A stretch of DNA of 64,000 bases from a bacterium (lineage in GTDB: Bacteria > Myxococcota_A > UBA9160 > UBA4427), in NCBI GenBank assembly GCA_024742285.1, contig JANSYR010000008.1, forward strand, positions 62,001-126,000. The letters are read 5' to 3'. Shown piece after piece: positions 28,043 through 35,699 of this stretch (the stretch's first letter is position 1; each line of letters opens with the position of its first letter). The notes beneath the pieces are model-generated. The model ran no database searches. It was not told the origin of the DNA and was given only the letters and a program-made list of their open reading frames with translations. The translations under genes were made by a program, and so were the position numbers.

Positions 28043-28119
28043 GCGCCGGTAGCTCAGCTGGATAGAGCATCAGGCTTCGAACCTGAGGGTCGGGGGTTCG
28101 AATCCCTCCCGGCGTACCA
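28043..28119 (+). tRNA. tRNA-Arg(UCG)
   Basis: A full cloverleaf can be drawn: acceptor stem 28043-28049 with 28109-28115 (first pair G-U), D stem GCTC/GAGC, anticodon stem TCAGG/CCTGA with loop CTTCGAA (anticodon TCG at 28077-28079, reading CGA codons), five-base variable region, T stem GGGGG/CCCTC with loop TTCGAAT, discriminator A, and encoded CCA at 28117-28119. The integrase gene of the adjoining ICE ends inside it on the other strand, so it is the insertion target. The tRNA appears intact. Confidence 0.97.
28054..28119. other. Probable left attachment site (attL) inside tRNA-Arg
   Basis: Integrases of this type insert into the 3' part of tRNA genes. Here the last ~20 codons of the integrase (ending RDSNPRPSGSKPDALSS) are the complement of the tRNA sequence. 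The core crossover is therefore somewhere within the anticodon-to-CCA part. No second copy of the tRNA 3' end is visible in the window, so the right end lies beyond 64,000. Confidence 0.6.
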
Positions 28120-29346
28120 TAAATTCCCTTTGAAATCGCCAAGTTCCGTTAGGTCACCTTCATCGTCTGAAACGGTGTTTTCGTCCATTGTGACCAAATT
28201 GTGACCAACTGTGACCATCGTGAGCCCGTCGAGTGCGTCGACGACGCCGTGCTCTTCGGGGTCCGGCAGCAAATGGCCATAGGTGTCGCACGTGATTTGG
28301 ATGCTCGAGTGCCCGAGCCAACGTGAGACCTTGAAGATGGGCACGCCGGCCAGGAGCAGGTCCGTTGCGAACGTGTGCCGCAGGTCGTGAAACGGCTTGG
28401 GGTGACCTTCGATCCCGGCACTCTTCACGATGCGCTTGAAGCGGTCTCCGAAGCGCCGGTCGTCCTGGACGGACGCCGTCTTTCGAACGGACGGGAAGAG
28501 CCATTCGCCTCGGTCCCGCTTCGCGTTGAAGACGATCTGGTCCTGAAGAACCGAGGCGAGCTCGGTCGATAGCGGAAGGGTTCGCCGCGACTTCTCGGTC
28601 TTCGGGTTATCCACCTTTCCGTCGATGATGCGGCGCCGAACGTGGAGATACCGGTCGACGAGGTCGACATCGTCCGGCCTCAACCCGAGGACCTCGGAGC
28701 GCCGGAGCCCGGCGCGCAGTCCCAGGAGGGCGCCAGCGTAAATCCAGCGGTCTTTCTTCTTCGCCGCCTTCAGGAGCTTGTCTCTCTCCTCGATCGTGTA
28801 GGGCTGCGCGCCACTCCCCTCGGCTGGAAGCTCATCCGTTCGCAGACCTGCCGCCTTCAGGAGCTGCGCCTTGTTGGCGAACGGATTCTTGCTCAGGATG
28901 CCCTGAACACTGACGGCATCCTCGAAGGCGCTCTGAAGAGCTCCGACAAGATTCGCGACGGTCTTCCTCGACCGCCTCCCCTCTTCGCCGTCAATCAAAT
29001 GGCGGACAATCGCAAGGGCGTCGGAACGGGAGATTTCGGCGAGGAGCTTCGAGCCAATCAGAGGCTTCACCTCGCGAACGGCCTGCGCGTAGGTGAGGTA
29101 CGAGCCGGGCCGAAGGCCACCTTCGACGCGAGCGAGCCAATCTTCCGTGTGCTTCGCGAATGTGAGCCCGCGCTGGGGCTCGCTCGGAAACGGCGTCTTC
29201 CCGAGAAGCATCCTGGCTTCGACTTGCTTCGCGAGTTTCTCGGCGAGCTCGCGGTTCGACGTGTCGGCGGATCTCCGGATACGCTGGCCATTCCATCGAA
29301 AGTCCAGCCACCAGACGTCTCCGCGTCGTCGCAGCCTTACCGCCAT
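28054..29346 (-). CDS. int: Tyrosine-type site-specific integrase
   Basis: A complete 430-residue phage-type integrase. An N-terminal arm-binding part and SAM-like core-binding region (about 60-160) precede the catalytic domain with Arg215 (GLRRSEVLGL), Lys249, HDLRH (His320, Arg323), His346 (WLGHSS) and the nucleophile Tyr356 (DTYGH). The C-terminal tail is encoded by the complement of the tRNA-Arg gene, as in many ICE integrases where recombination at the tRNA preserves both genes. It starts six bases after the stop of the excisionase-like gene. Confidence 0.95.
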   Translation of the reverse strand: MAVRLRRRGDVWWLDFRWNGQRIRRSADTSNRELAEKLAKQVEARMLLGKTPFPSEPQRGLTFAKHTEDWLARVEGGLRPGSYLTYAQAVREVKPLIGSKLLAEISRSDALAIVRHLIDGEEGRRSRKTVANLVGALQSAFEDAVSVQGILSKNPFANKAQLLKAAGLRTDELPAEGSGAQPYTIEERDKLLKAAKKKDRWIYAGALLGLRAGLRRSEVLGLRPDDVDLVDRYLHVRRRIIDGKVDNPKTEKSRRTLPLSTELASVLQDQIVFNAKRDRGEWLFPSVRKTASVQDDRRFGDRFKRIVKSAGIEGHPKPFHDLRHTFATDLLLAGVPIFKVSRWLGHSSIQITCDTYGHLLPDPEEHGVVDALDGLTMVTVGHNLVTMDENTVSDDEGDLTELGDFKGNLWYAGRDSNPRPSGSKPDALSS

Positions 29347-29351
29347 TCTCG

Positions 29352-29648
29352 CTATTCCGGCTCCCGTCCGAGTCGCTCGAGCAGAGTACCTAACTCACCC
29401 TGAAGATCACGCTCGGGCTGCTCTCCGTATTGGCGGAGCCATTCGAGGAACTCGGAAACAACGACCAGCACACGTCGACCGACGCGATACGAAGGCATTC
29501 CGCGCTCTCGGGTCCATTGGCGAAGCGTCTTCTCGTCCACCCCGACCATTCGCCCTAGCTCCGAAACACTTACGGCGATCCGCTCTCTTGGCTCGACGAA
29601 GCGGGCCGCAGACGGTCGACCTTCGGCTTGGTTCAAATCCGCAGACAC
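29352..29648 (-). CDS. Excisionase-like helix-turn-helix protein
   Basis: A 98-residue protein with an AlpA/MerR-like DNA-binding domain: VSVSELGRMVGVDEKTLRQWTRERGMPSYRVGRRVLV. This is the usual recombination directionality factor placed upstream of an ICE integrase. I use the GTG at 29648, five bases after AAGGAGG; the GTG at 29654 would be too close to that site. The C-terminus (about 30 residues) is acidic and helical. Confidence 0.75.
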   Translation of the reverse strand: MSADLNQAEGRPSAARFVEPRERIAVSVSELGRMVGVDEKTLRQWTRERGMPSYRVGRRVLVVVSEFLEWLRQYGEQPERDLQGELGTLLERLGREPE

Positions 29649-29851
29649 GTGCACCTCCTTCTAGATGGAGCGGCCATCGCCGTGGTCGGATCAATCGAGG
29701 CTCGCGCGAGACGGGCAAGTCGACCGAGGTTGGATGGCAAGCGGCCATCCTCTTGCTCATCACCCGGACACGATTCTACTGCGCGCGTTCGCCTAATGGC
29801 GCGAAAGTTCGGGCGCTGACAATATTCGGAAGTCGTGGCGAGTCAGAAGAT
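29649..29851 (-). promoter_or_regulatory. Intergenic region upstream of xis-int
   Basis: About 200 bases without a gene between the replication-like gene and xis. On the minus strand a strong AAGGAGG ribosome binding site lies at its downstream end. The middle is moderately AT-rich and is the likely promoter region of xis-int; no clear -35/-10 pair was identified. Confidence 0.35.
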
Positions 29852-30982
29852 TCACGATGCCGCGCGACGGGAAGAGTTGGACCGAGTTGTCGCGCGTCGA
29901 CGCCGGAACTCATCACGAGTCAGCTCATGTCTTGCTGAGAGCAACTGGTTCACACGAGACATCACAAGCAGGTCGAAACCGACGACATCGCGGGTGCCAA
30001 GGTCTGCGAGGAGTTCGTTTCGAACGGCCTCTTCAATCTCCGATAGTTCTCCTGAGTCATGGTTGCTGCGAATCCTTGCAAGTTCATCTCTCTGCCATTC
30101 CTCGAACGATTCTCTTCGCTTTGGCAAAGCAAGCTGGCGGCGCCGGCTCGCGCTTTGGCGCTTCGATTCAATCGCGTCATCGACGTATTGAAGAATCGCG
30201 CCAAAGTTCTCCATTTCGAAGCGGGTGCATTGGGCGCGCTTCAATCCAAACGTGAGAATATATTCAGCCGTGAGCACGCCGTGCGCCGCGATTAGGGAAT
30301 CAGCCTGCTCGATTTCCCTCTCGGTCGGATGACGGGTCGCCGAATGACCGCGAGCCTTGTGAAATCGACGAACGAGTTCGACTGACTCCTGGGTGAATTC
30401 TTCCGTTTCAGGACCTGCACACACCTTCTTGGGTGTGTGAGTCTGGTTCATTGAATGGCTCTTGTTCGTGTCGGCCGGGCGTGAGTCACGCATCCCCGAC
30501 ACAGGGCCATTGCCTGTGTCGCCTTTTGTCGACACAGGGGGAAGCCGTGCGGCCCCCGATTTCCGAGCTTTTCGGTCATCAAAGATTCCGAGACCCGATA
30601 TCGGTTGAATCGAATAGACATTGTTTCCCCAGCGGCCGCCCGATGACGTCATCCGACGAGTCTTCTCGACTCGAAGCACCGGCCGTCCTTCGAACCGATA
30701 CGCGGCTAGAGACCGAATTCTCTTGTTCGCTTGCTGGCGGCCAATTCCCAGGTCGCGCGCAACACGTGCCTGGCTCGGACGACATTGGCCATCTGCGTCC
30801 ATATACGTCGCGAGGCAGCAGAGCGTTCGCCAGCGGATATCGCCGATGTCAGCAAGGAGGCCCGAATCCCGAGCCGCGAAGTACATTTTCACGAACATCC
30901 GGGACAGTGTGTTGCCAGTCGCGACGTCAGTTTCATACTGACGCTCCACACTCACGAGCGGCTGACGCTTCTCGGCACCCAT
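29852..30982 (-). CDS. Replication-initiator-like helix-turn-helix protein
   Basis: A 376-residue protein from the ATG at 30982, six bases after the stop of the gene before it. Residues about 45-110 (WRTLCCLATYMDADGQCRPSQARVARDLGIGRQQANKRI) form a winged helix like those of plasmid replication initiators and phage replication proteins. The rest is charged and helical, with no nuclease or helicase motif seen. Its place after parA and a small partner gene suggests a role in ICE maintenance or replication (inference). Confidence 0.55.
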   Translation of the reverse strand: MGAEKRQPLVSVERQYETDVATGNTLSRMFVKMYFAARDSGLLADIGDIRWRTLCCLATYMDADGQCRPSQARVARDLGIGRQQANKRIRSLAAYRFEGRPVLRVEKTRRMTSSGGRWGNNVYSIQPISGLGIFDDRKARKSGAARLPPVSTKGDTGNGPVSGMRDSRPADTNKSHSMNQTHTPKKVCAGPETEEFTQESVELVRRFHKARGHSATRHPTEREIEQADSLIAAHGVLTAEYILTFGLKRAQCTRFEMENFGAILQYVDDAIESKRQSASRRRQLALPKRRESFEEWQRDELARIRSNHDSGELSEIEEAVRNELLADLGTRDVVGFDLLVMSRVNQLLSARHELTRDEFRRRRATTRSNSSRRAAS

Positions 30983-30987
30983 CGCGG

Positions 30988-31395
30988 TCAGCCCACCCGC
31001 CGCCCTGGCCTCAATGGCCCCTGCCGAGCCAGAAAACGCCGACCCGCATTGGCAGTTGCCTCGAGGCGAGCCAATTCTGTTCGAAGCGCATTCTCCGCAA
31101 GCGAAGCCAGCGAAAGGCAATGCGGTGGTCCTGAGAGTGCGAAAACTGCATCTCGAATCGATTCCGCCAAGTCCGCCGGCAGATTGAACGGAACCTTCAC
31201 CTTCGAAGTCGCCTTCGCGTCCAAAACGGACTGAGATTCAAACTTCGGCTGATAAGCGGCCGCAGAGGTCGCGCCACGCGAATCTCGTCCGTTCTGAGAC
31301 GATTTCGACTCCTCAGACAGCAACCCGTCGCCCATCGCGTCTCGCAACAGGCTCGATCCGCCGGGAATTTTCGGAAGAGTGTTTCTAGGAGGCAT
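30988..31395 (-). CDS. Small putative centromere-binding partner of ParA
   Basis: A 135-residue protein whose ATG at 31395 lies inside the end of parA. The C-terminal half (KVPFNLPADLAESIRDAVFAL ... LASLAENALRTELARLE) resembles a ribbon-helix-helix fold, as in small ParB/ParG-type proteins. The N-terminal half is Ser/Gly-rich and likely flexible. Coupling to parA makes a partition role the best guess. A general RHH regulator is the alternative. Confidence 0.55.
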   Translation of the reverse strand: MPPRNTLPKIPGGSSLLRDAMGDGLLSEESKSSQNGRDSRGATSAAAYQPKFESQSVLDAKATSKVKVPFNLPADLAESIRDAVFALSGPPHCLSLASLAENALRTELARLEATANAGRRFLARQGPLRPGRRVG

Positions 31396-32206
31396 AGATT
31401 CGAACCTCCCTTCGCCCCTCCTCCTGAGCTGCAGCGATGCGGCTGAGTAACTCGGCACCCACCTCACGAAAATCGACCGCGCCGATACTAGCGGGCATGT
31501 ATTGGTTGACCGGCCGCTGAAACGCATGGGATTCGCCAACATGCGTGCTCTCTCGAATCACGCCATCGAGCACATCCACCCCGAATAGCTCGCGTAGCCA
31601 CGATTCGACTTGGCGATGCTGGAGTCGCGGCTGCATTCGGGAAACGACGATTCCGAGCAACTCCAAGTTTTCATTCAGTTGAGCCTGAACGTCCTGTGCC
31701 AGCCGGAGGATCGTCAGGATCGGGGTCCGACTCGCGGATTTCGGTTCAACCGGAATGAGCAGATAGTCCGACGCGACGAGTGCGTTCACCGTCACGAGGC
31801 CAAGACTCGGCGGGCAATCCAAGAGAACAAGGTCCCACTCCTCGGGAAGTTGCGACATCGACCGTGCGAGCAGCCGCTCGGCCGCGAGCTGCCCCGAAAC
31901 ACACCGGTCGAACGAGGCGAACCCGCTCCCGCACGGAACAACATCGAGCTCTACCGGACTCGTTCGAACAAGGTCGGCGAGCGGCCAGGCATGTGACACT
32001 GCCTGACAGAGCGCAGAGCCGTACGGCTCATCGTCTGGAAGCTCCCCCGGACTTCGAAGCCCGAGCCATTCCGTTGCAGTCGCTTGCTGGTCCAGGTCGA
32101 CGACCAGGACTCGGAGACCGCGTTCGCGAAGCGCGCCTGCGAGACAGACTGCGGCACCGCTCTTACCGACTCCCCCCTTGTGGTTGGCAATGGCTATGGT
32201 TTTCAT
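31385..32206 (-). CDS. parA: ParA-family partition ATPase
   Basis: A complete 273-residue MinD/ParA ATPase. The deviant Walker A motif HKGGVGKS lies at residues 9-16 and DLDQQATATEWLG is the switch region; LVLLDCPPSLG is Walker B. There is no N-terminal DNA-binding extension, as in small ParAs that rely on a partner. It heads the minus-strand run parA, partner, replication-like gene. It is divergent from the structured RNA at 32406. Confidence 0.93.
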   Translation of the reverse strand: MKTIAIANHKGGVGKSGAAVCLAGALRERGLRVLVVDLDQQATATEWLGLRSPGELPDDEPYGSALCQAVSHAWPLADLVRTSPVELDVVPCGSGFASFDRCVSGQLAAERLLARSMSQLPEEWDLVLLDCPPSLGLVTVNALVASDYLLIPVEPKSASRTPILTILRLAQDVQAQLNENLELLGIVVSRMQPRLQHRQVESWLRELFGVDVLDGVIRESTHVGESHAFQRPVNQYMPASIGAVDFREVGAELLSRIAAAQEEGRREVRIYAS

Positions 32207-32405
32207 TCTCCTCCCGTGTGATGACTACCGATTCGTCCGATGCTCCCATTGGGAGCGTTGCTTCCTCCCCTATCGCCTGAGGTCGCTGCATCCGTCAAGA
32301 AGAATATTTTCGGGACTGGCACGACCACTCTCATCGCCGCCATTCGGACCCTTTGAGTCCTACGGTTCCATTGAAGCCATCAATCCCATTGGTTCCAATC
32401 TCTCG
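32207..32405. promoter_or_regulatory. Spacer between parA and the structured RNA, with palindromes
   Basis: This 199-base spacer must carry the parA promoter (minus) and the promoter of the structured RNA (plus). It holds a perfect inverted repeat GCTCCC-ATT-GGGAGC at 32242-32256 and ATTGG-TT-CCAAT at 32388-32399. The 8-mer CCCATTGG occurs in both places. They are candidate operator or parS-type sites. No consensus sigma-70 promoter was found; TTGAAG near 32371 is a weak -35. Confidence 0.4.
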
Positions 32406-33667
32406 TGATGACTTCTACGACTCCGTACGGTAGAAGCACATCATCAGGCCTCCGGGCCTGTGGTCGTCAGGAAGTGGAGCGGGTAGGACATCCAACCTGC
32501 CGCACTGACCGGCCGAGATGGGGATACGTGCCCGGTAAAGCGACTACCAATCGCCTAAGGGTCCAGGGTTCACCTTCTGGAATGCGCATTTCCCTGTAGC
32601 GCTGAGTGCCTCGAGAGGGGCTCGCTCAGTGCGACGGAGGCTCGTCGGACTAATCCTTTCTACGTCTCGTAGAGAACTAATCCCGGCGTTCTATCCGATG
32701 ACCGAAGCCACGGACGGCATCGAAGAAGGGCGACGGAGGAAAACCGTCGGTCGGGATGCGTGAATATCACGCGAAACGGCCGACGGCCGCATACATTCGA
32801 AGTGGGTACCGCGCTCGTGCAATGCGAGCGCCCAGACCTGCCCAGGGGGTTCGGGCTTGGCCGTCATGGCCGAGTTCGCTCAACCTGGCTCGCGCAGGGA
32901 GCCCCGATCGTGGTGACACGACGGGCCGAGTCCGAAACCGGGACTCGGGTATCGGCCTAAACCGCCGAACGTGAAGAGCTCAACTGTGAAAGGCGTAACC
33001 GGTCGTGCGGGAGTGCTTGCGAGGAAATTTTCGAGAAGACGGTGCCGAACCGCGAAAAACTCCGCTGAGTGGGTAAGGGGGCCCTTCTGGCTTCGTCCCC
33101 CAGAAATCTCGAGGTGTAACGCCTCGAGGAAACTGCGGCTTGCTGGGAAGCGAGCGCGTATCAGCGTAGGACCGCCCGTAGTAGCCGGGCTGAGCGACGT
33201 GATCTCGAAATTGACGATGTATGCGAATCCGGGAAGCGGTCGAGGAGCCGGTGTGGTGACCGGTGCCTGGCAAGGTAGCCAGGTGTTTCAAACCCTCGAG
33301 CGTGGGAGCGGGTCCTGAGTAGCAGATACCGAGAGGTGCACGAGAGCGCGGCAAGGCAGTCGCGCGCTCGTCCTCCGAGAACCGGGTGGTGCCGTTCTCG
33401 AAAAGAGGAGACGAAAGGGACGACAGGGCATTCAGCCCATCTCGGTCCGGTCCGGAGGCCCCCAAAAACGGGGACTTCCGCATCCGGAAGGGAGTGAACG
33501 CGGCCAGATGGGACGGGCTCCGGGAGGAGCCTGCCCCACCTGGCGGTGGAATGACGGCAGACAGGATAGGTGCGCCCAATTTCTGGGATCACCGATTCGG
33601 CTGCCGCCTCCCGATACGATCGGTGGGTTGGGGTGAGGGCACATTGCTAGGCGATGCGCCCTGCCCC
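32406..33667 (+). ncRNA. Candidate giant structured non-coding RNA (about 1.26 kb)
   Basis: No convincing protein gene exists here, but the plus strand folds by eye into a chain of stable hairpins. Examples: 32406-32446; 32446-32459 with a UCCG loop; 32462-32510; 32599-32632 (8+5 bp, GAGA loop); 32659-32673; 32731-32749; 32811-32831; 32856-32874; 32901-32926 (GUGA loop); 32926-32948 (8 bp); 33108-33128; 33138-33155. A three-way junction at 33240-33299 encloses two 6-bp hairpins. Further stems are 33341-33370 (9 of 10 pairs), 33376-33400, 33475-33490, 33515-33532 (GGGA loop), 33590-33625 and 33630-33667. GNRA and UNCG loops occur only in plus-strand sense, which sets the direction. Size and complexity recall GOLLD, ROOL and OLE RNAs, but I cannot match it to any of them. 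It lies between parA and a NYN nuclease gene inside the ICE. The ends are approximate. Confidence 0.72.
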
Positions 33668-33808
33668 TTCTCGCCATTCGCGTGACGGTTGAAGTAGCGG
33701 ACGAAGTCTGTAACGTGCGGTTTTGATGGGTCTTTGTTTCGAAGACTTGTCGGAAGGATTTGTGCTTTGGTGGATTGTGCCGTGAACAATCCCCACTCTT
33801 CATGGGTG

Positions 33809-34447
33809 TCATGCGCGGGAATTCCAATCGGCGGGCTTCCGAATGCGTCGGCCACGGGCGTCGATGACGACGTCTGGGAACTGAGCGTGTTTGAGAACCT
33901 GGAGCGGCAGAAGTCGGGCCCGGTGTGCGGCGCCTCTCAGTTCGACCGCCGCGCCCCGGTCTGGATGGCGCGCCGGCACATAGACGACGATTTCTTTCTC
34001 GGGAAACCGTTTCCGAATGAGCGCGAGCGCCGGCACCAGGTCCGAATCCCCGCTCACCAGAATCAGCCGATCACATTCATCCTGATAGGCGTCATCGACC
34101 ATCGTGATGCCGATCGTCACGTCCGTTCGCTTCTCTTCGGGCCATGCGAACCGCCTGGGCCCTGCCATCGAGCACCCCGCGACCCGACATCGAACCCGCC
34201 GCGTCTTGAACCGGCCAAGCGTCACTTCAACGAGTGGTGTGGTCTCGAGCGCTCGAAGATGCGTCCTCTGAGCAATCCGCTCGTGCCCCATCATGAGTGC
34301 GGAGAAAAAGCGGACCCTGCGCAGGTCATCATGCGGCAGGAGAAGGCGAAACAACCGCTCTAGGTCGAGCCATGCCTCAGACGTGCCTCGCAGGGCTCCA
34401 TAGAAGAGATTGAATCCATCGACGTAGACAATTGTGCGGTTCTTCAA
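33809..34447 (-). CDS. NYN-domain (PIN-like) putative ribonuclease
   Basis: A LabA/NYN-type nuclease of about 212 residues. The catalytic acidic residues appear as IVYVDGFNLFYG (start), KRTDVTIGITMV (middle) and LVSGDSDLVPAL. These bind Mg2+ in PIN-like RNases. I prefer a TTG near 34447 that follows GGAGGG and puts the first strand at the N-terminus, as in other family members; a longer frame opens at 34579. It is transcribed toward the structured RNA, ending about 140 bases from it. Its substrate is unknown. Confidence 0.82.
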   Translation of the reverse strand: MKNRTIVYVDGFNLFYGALRGTSEAWLDLERLFRLLLPHDDLRRVRFFSALMMGHERIAQRTHLRALETTPLVEVTLGRFKTRRVRCRVAGCSMAGPRRFAWPEEKRTDVTIGITMVDDAYQDECDRLILVSGDSDLVPALALIRKRFPEKEIVVYVPARHPDRGAAVELRGAAHRARLLPLQVLKHAQFPDVVIDARGRRIRKPADWNSRA

Positions 34448-34771
34448 GGCCCTCCGAATGTCAGTTCCAGCGACGAATACAAGAAAGGCAGCCCTATAGG
34501 CTGCCCAAACCGGCCTGCCCAGCCGGGGAGTCGTGTTAGGTCCATTATTGTTCGGAATGGTAGAGATTGTCGAGGACAATCACGAATTCATGACTTGGTC
34601 AGCCGCGAAGCACCGCAACCCTCATGATATCAGCAACGGTATACCGTGAAGCCAGCCAGCAGGCGGCAGCCATGGCGAATGCGAAGGGGAGAGAAAAAAT
34701 TGCGTCACTCTGCGGCGCGCACCGCATAACATTTAGTGCAGGGAGATAGAGGGGGATGGAAGGAGACGACA
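34448..34771. promoter_or_regulatory. Divergent spacer between NYN nuclease and hypothetical gene
   Basis: About 320 bases, AT-rich in places, that separate the NYN gene (minus) from the gene at 34772 (plus). If the NYN protein starts at 34579, the spacer shrinks accordingly. A perfect palindrome CGGTATACCG lies at about 34638-34647. AAGGAG precedes the plus-strand start. No gene seen. Confidence 0.35.
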
Positions 34772-35554
34772 ATGTACCGTTGTCAAACGACCACCCTCGA
34801 AGGATTTGTGCAGCAGCTCGTCTGCTACATCGCGAGTGGCTACCGCTATTTCGTGGTGGGGCAAATCCCAGAACACAAAGACCCCCAACGGGTCGACCAG
34901 AACGTCATCGAGAAGTACGGCATCGCGCTGTCCAAATACCAGCGTGCGCGCCGTAAGCAGAAGGGCGAGGCCAGCGTCCAGTACCTGCGCTTTCAGAACT
35001 TCTTCGTGCTGATTGCGACGCCACCGGTCGGCGCTCACGAGTTTTACAGCGCCGAAGCCAATGCGATTCGGGACATTCGAAAGCAGCCCATTCGCTGCGC
35101 CGGCTACTCCATCAGTTGTCGGCAGGACGGCTCCGCGGCCCGCGAAGGCATTCAGCGCTGGCGGGCACACGTCCGCATCGATAGGGAGCCGTTTCTTGAG
35201 CTCAAGGCAGCGCTCCTCGAAGCTTCGACGCGGAGAAGTCGCCGCGAGCTCGAATTGACGCTCCGAGAAATTCCCTATGAACCCTATGCGCCTATTCGGC
35301 GACAGCTACTGGAAATCCTTCGCGCCATGAACATTCGACGTGATGGCGCTGACCTTCAGCCGCTCCGGTCTCGCTGCCTCCGGTTCCGACGAGTCCCCGT
35401 ACTTCCATTCGGTTCGGACGAGTCGGGGCGAAGCCAACCGGCGATCCTCGCGGCTATCGCATTGCTCGGTCTGCTCGTCTTCGCCTGGCAGGTCGAGGAA
35501 GCACGGTTCGTGATGGCCGTTCTCGTGGTGTACCTGCTGCTCCGCGAGCCATGA
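34772..35554 (+). CDS. ICE protein of unknown function with C-terminal membrane segments
   Basis: A 260-residue protein from an ATG preceded by AAGGAG at seven bases; an upstream in-frame start at 34736 lacks such a site. The body is rich in Arg, Lys, Tyr and Phe (YRCQTTTLEGFVQQL, GYRYFVVGQIPEHKDP, KYGIALSKYQRARRK), suggesting a nucleic-acid-binding fold. The last 45 residues form one or two hydrophobic segments. I recall similar proteins in other mobile elements but cannot name the family. Confidence 0.6.
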   Translation: MYRCQTTTLEGFVQQLVCYIASGYRYFVVGQIPEHKDPQRVDQNVIEKYGIALSKYQRARRKQKGEASVQYLRFQNFFVLIATPPVGAHEFYSAEANAIRDIRKQPIRCAGYSISCRQDGSAAREGIQRWRAHVRIDREPFLELKAALLEASTRRSRRELELTLREIPYEPYAPIRRQLLEILRAMNIRRDGADLQPLRSRCLRFRRVPVLPFGSDESGRSQPAILAAIALLGLLVFAWQVEEARFVMAVLVVYLLLREP

Positions 35555-35699
35555 ATCCGGGCGTGCCTTCCGGAATCGCCGCGAGAACGCCGACCTCAGT
35601 TTCCGGGGGAAGTCCAGGCGCTAAAGACAAGAACCCACTCATTGCCCCCTACGATGCCGGGGGCGCGGCCGAGTGGCGGACTCATTCTCGCGACGCGCC

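Noticed and set aside
32980-33579. A 199-codon minus-strand frame (and a 99-codon plus-strand frame at 33386) in the RNA region
   Set aside because: Both lack a ribosome binding site and protein-like composition, and they lie across strong hairpins with GNRA loops in the plus-strand sense.
32406-33667. Group I intron, group II intron or RNase P RNA as an explanation of the structured region
   Set aside because: I saw no group II domain V, no group I P7 core and no RNase P conserved core, and no interrupted host gene. A covariance search would be decisive.
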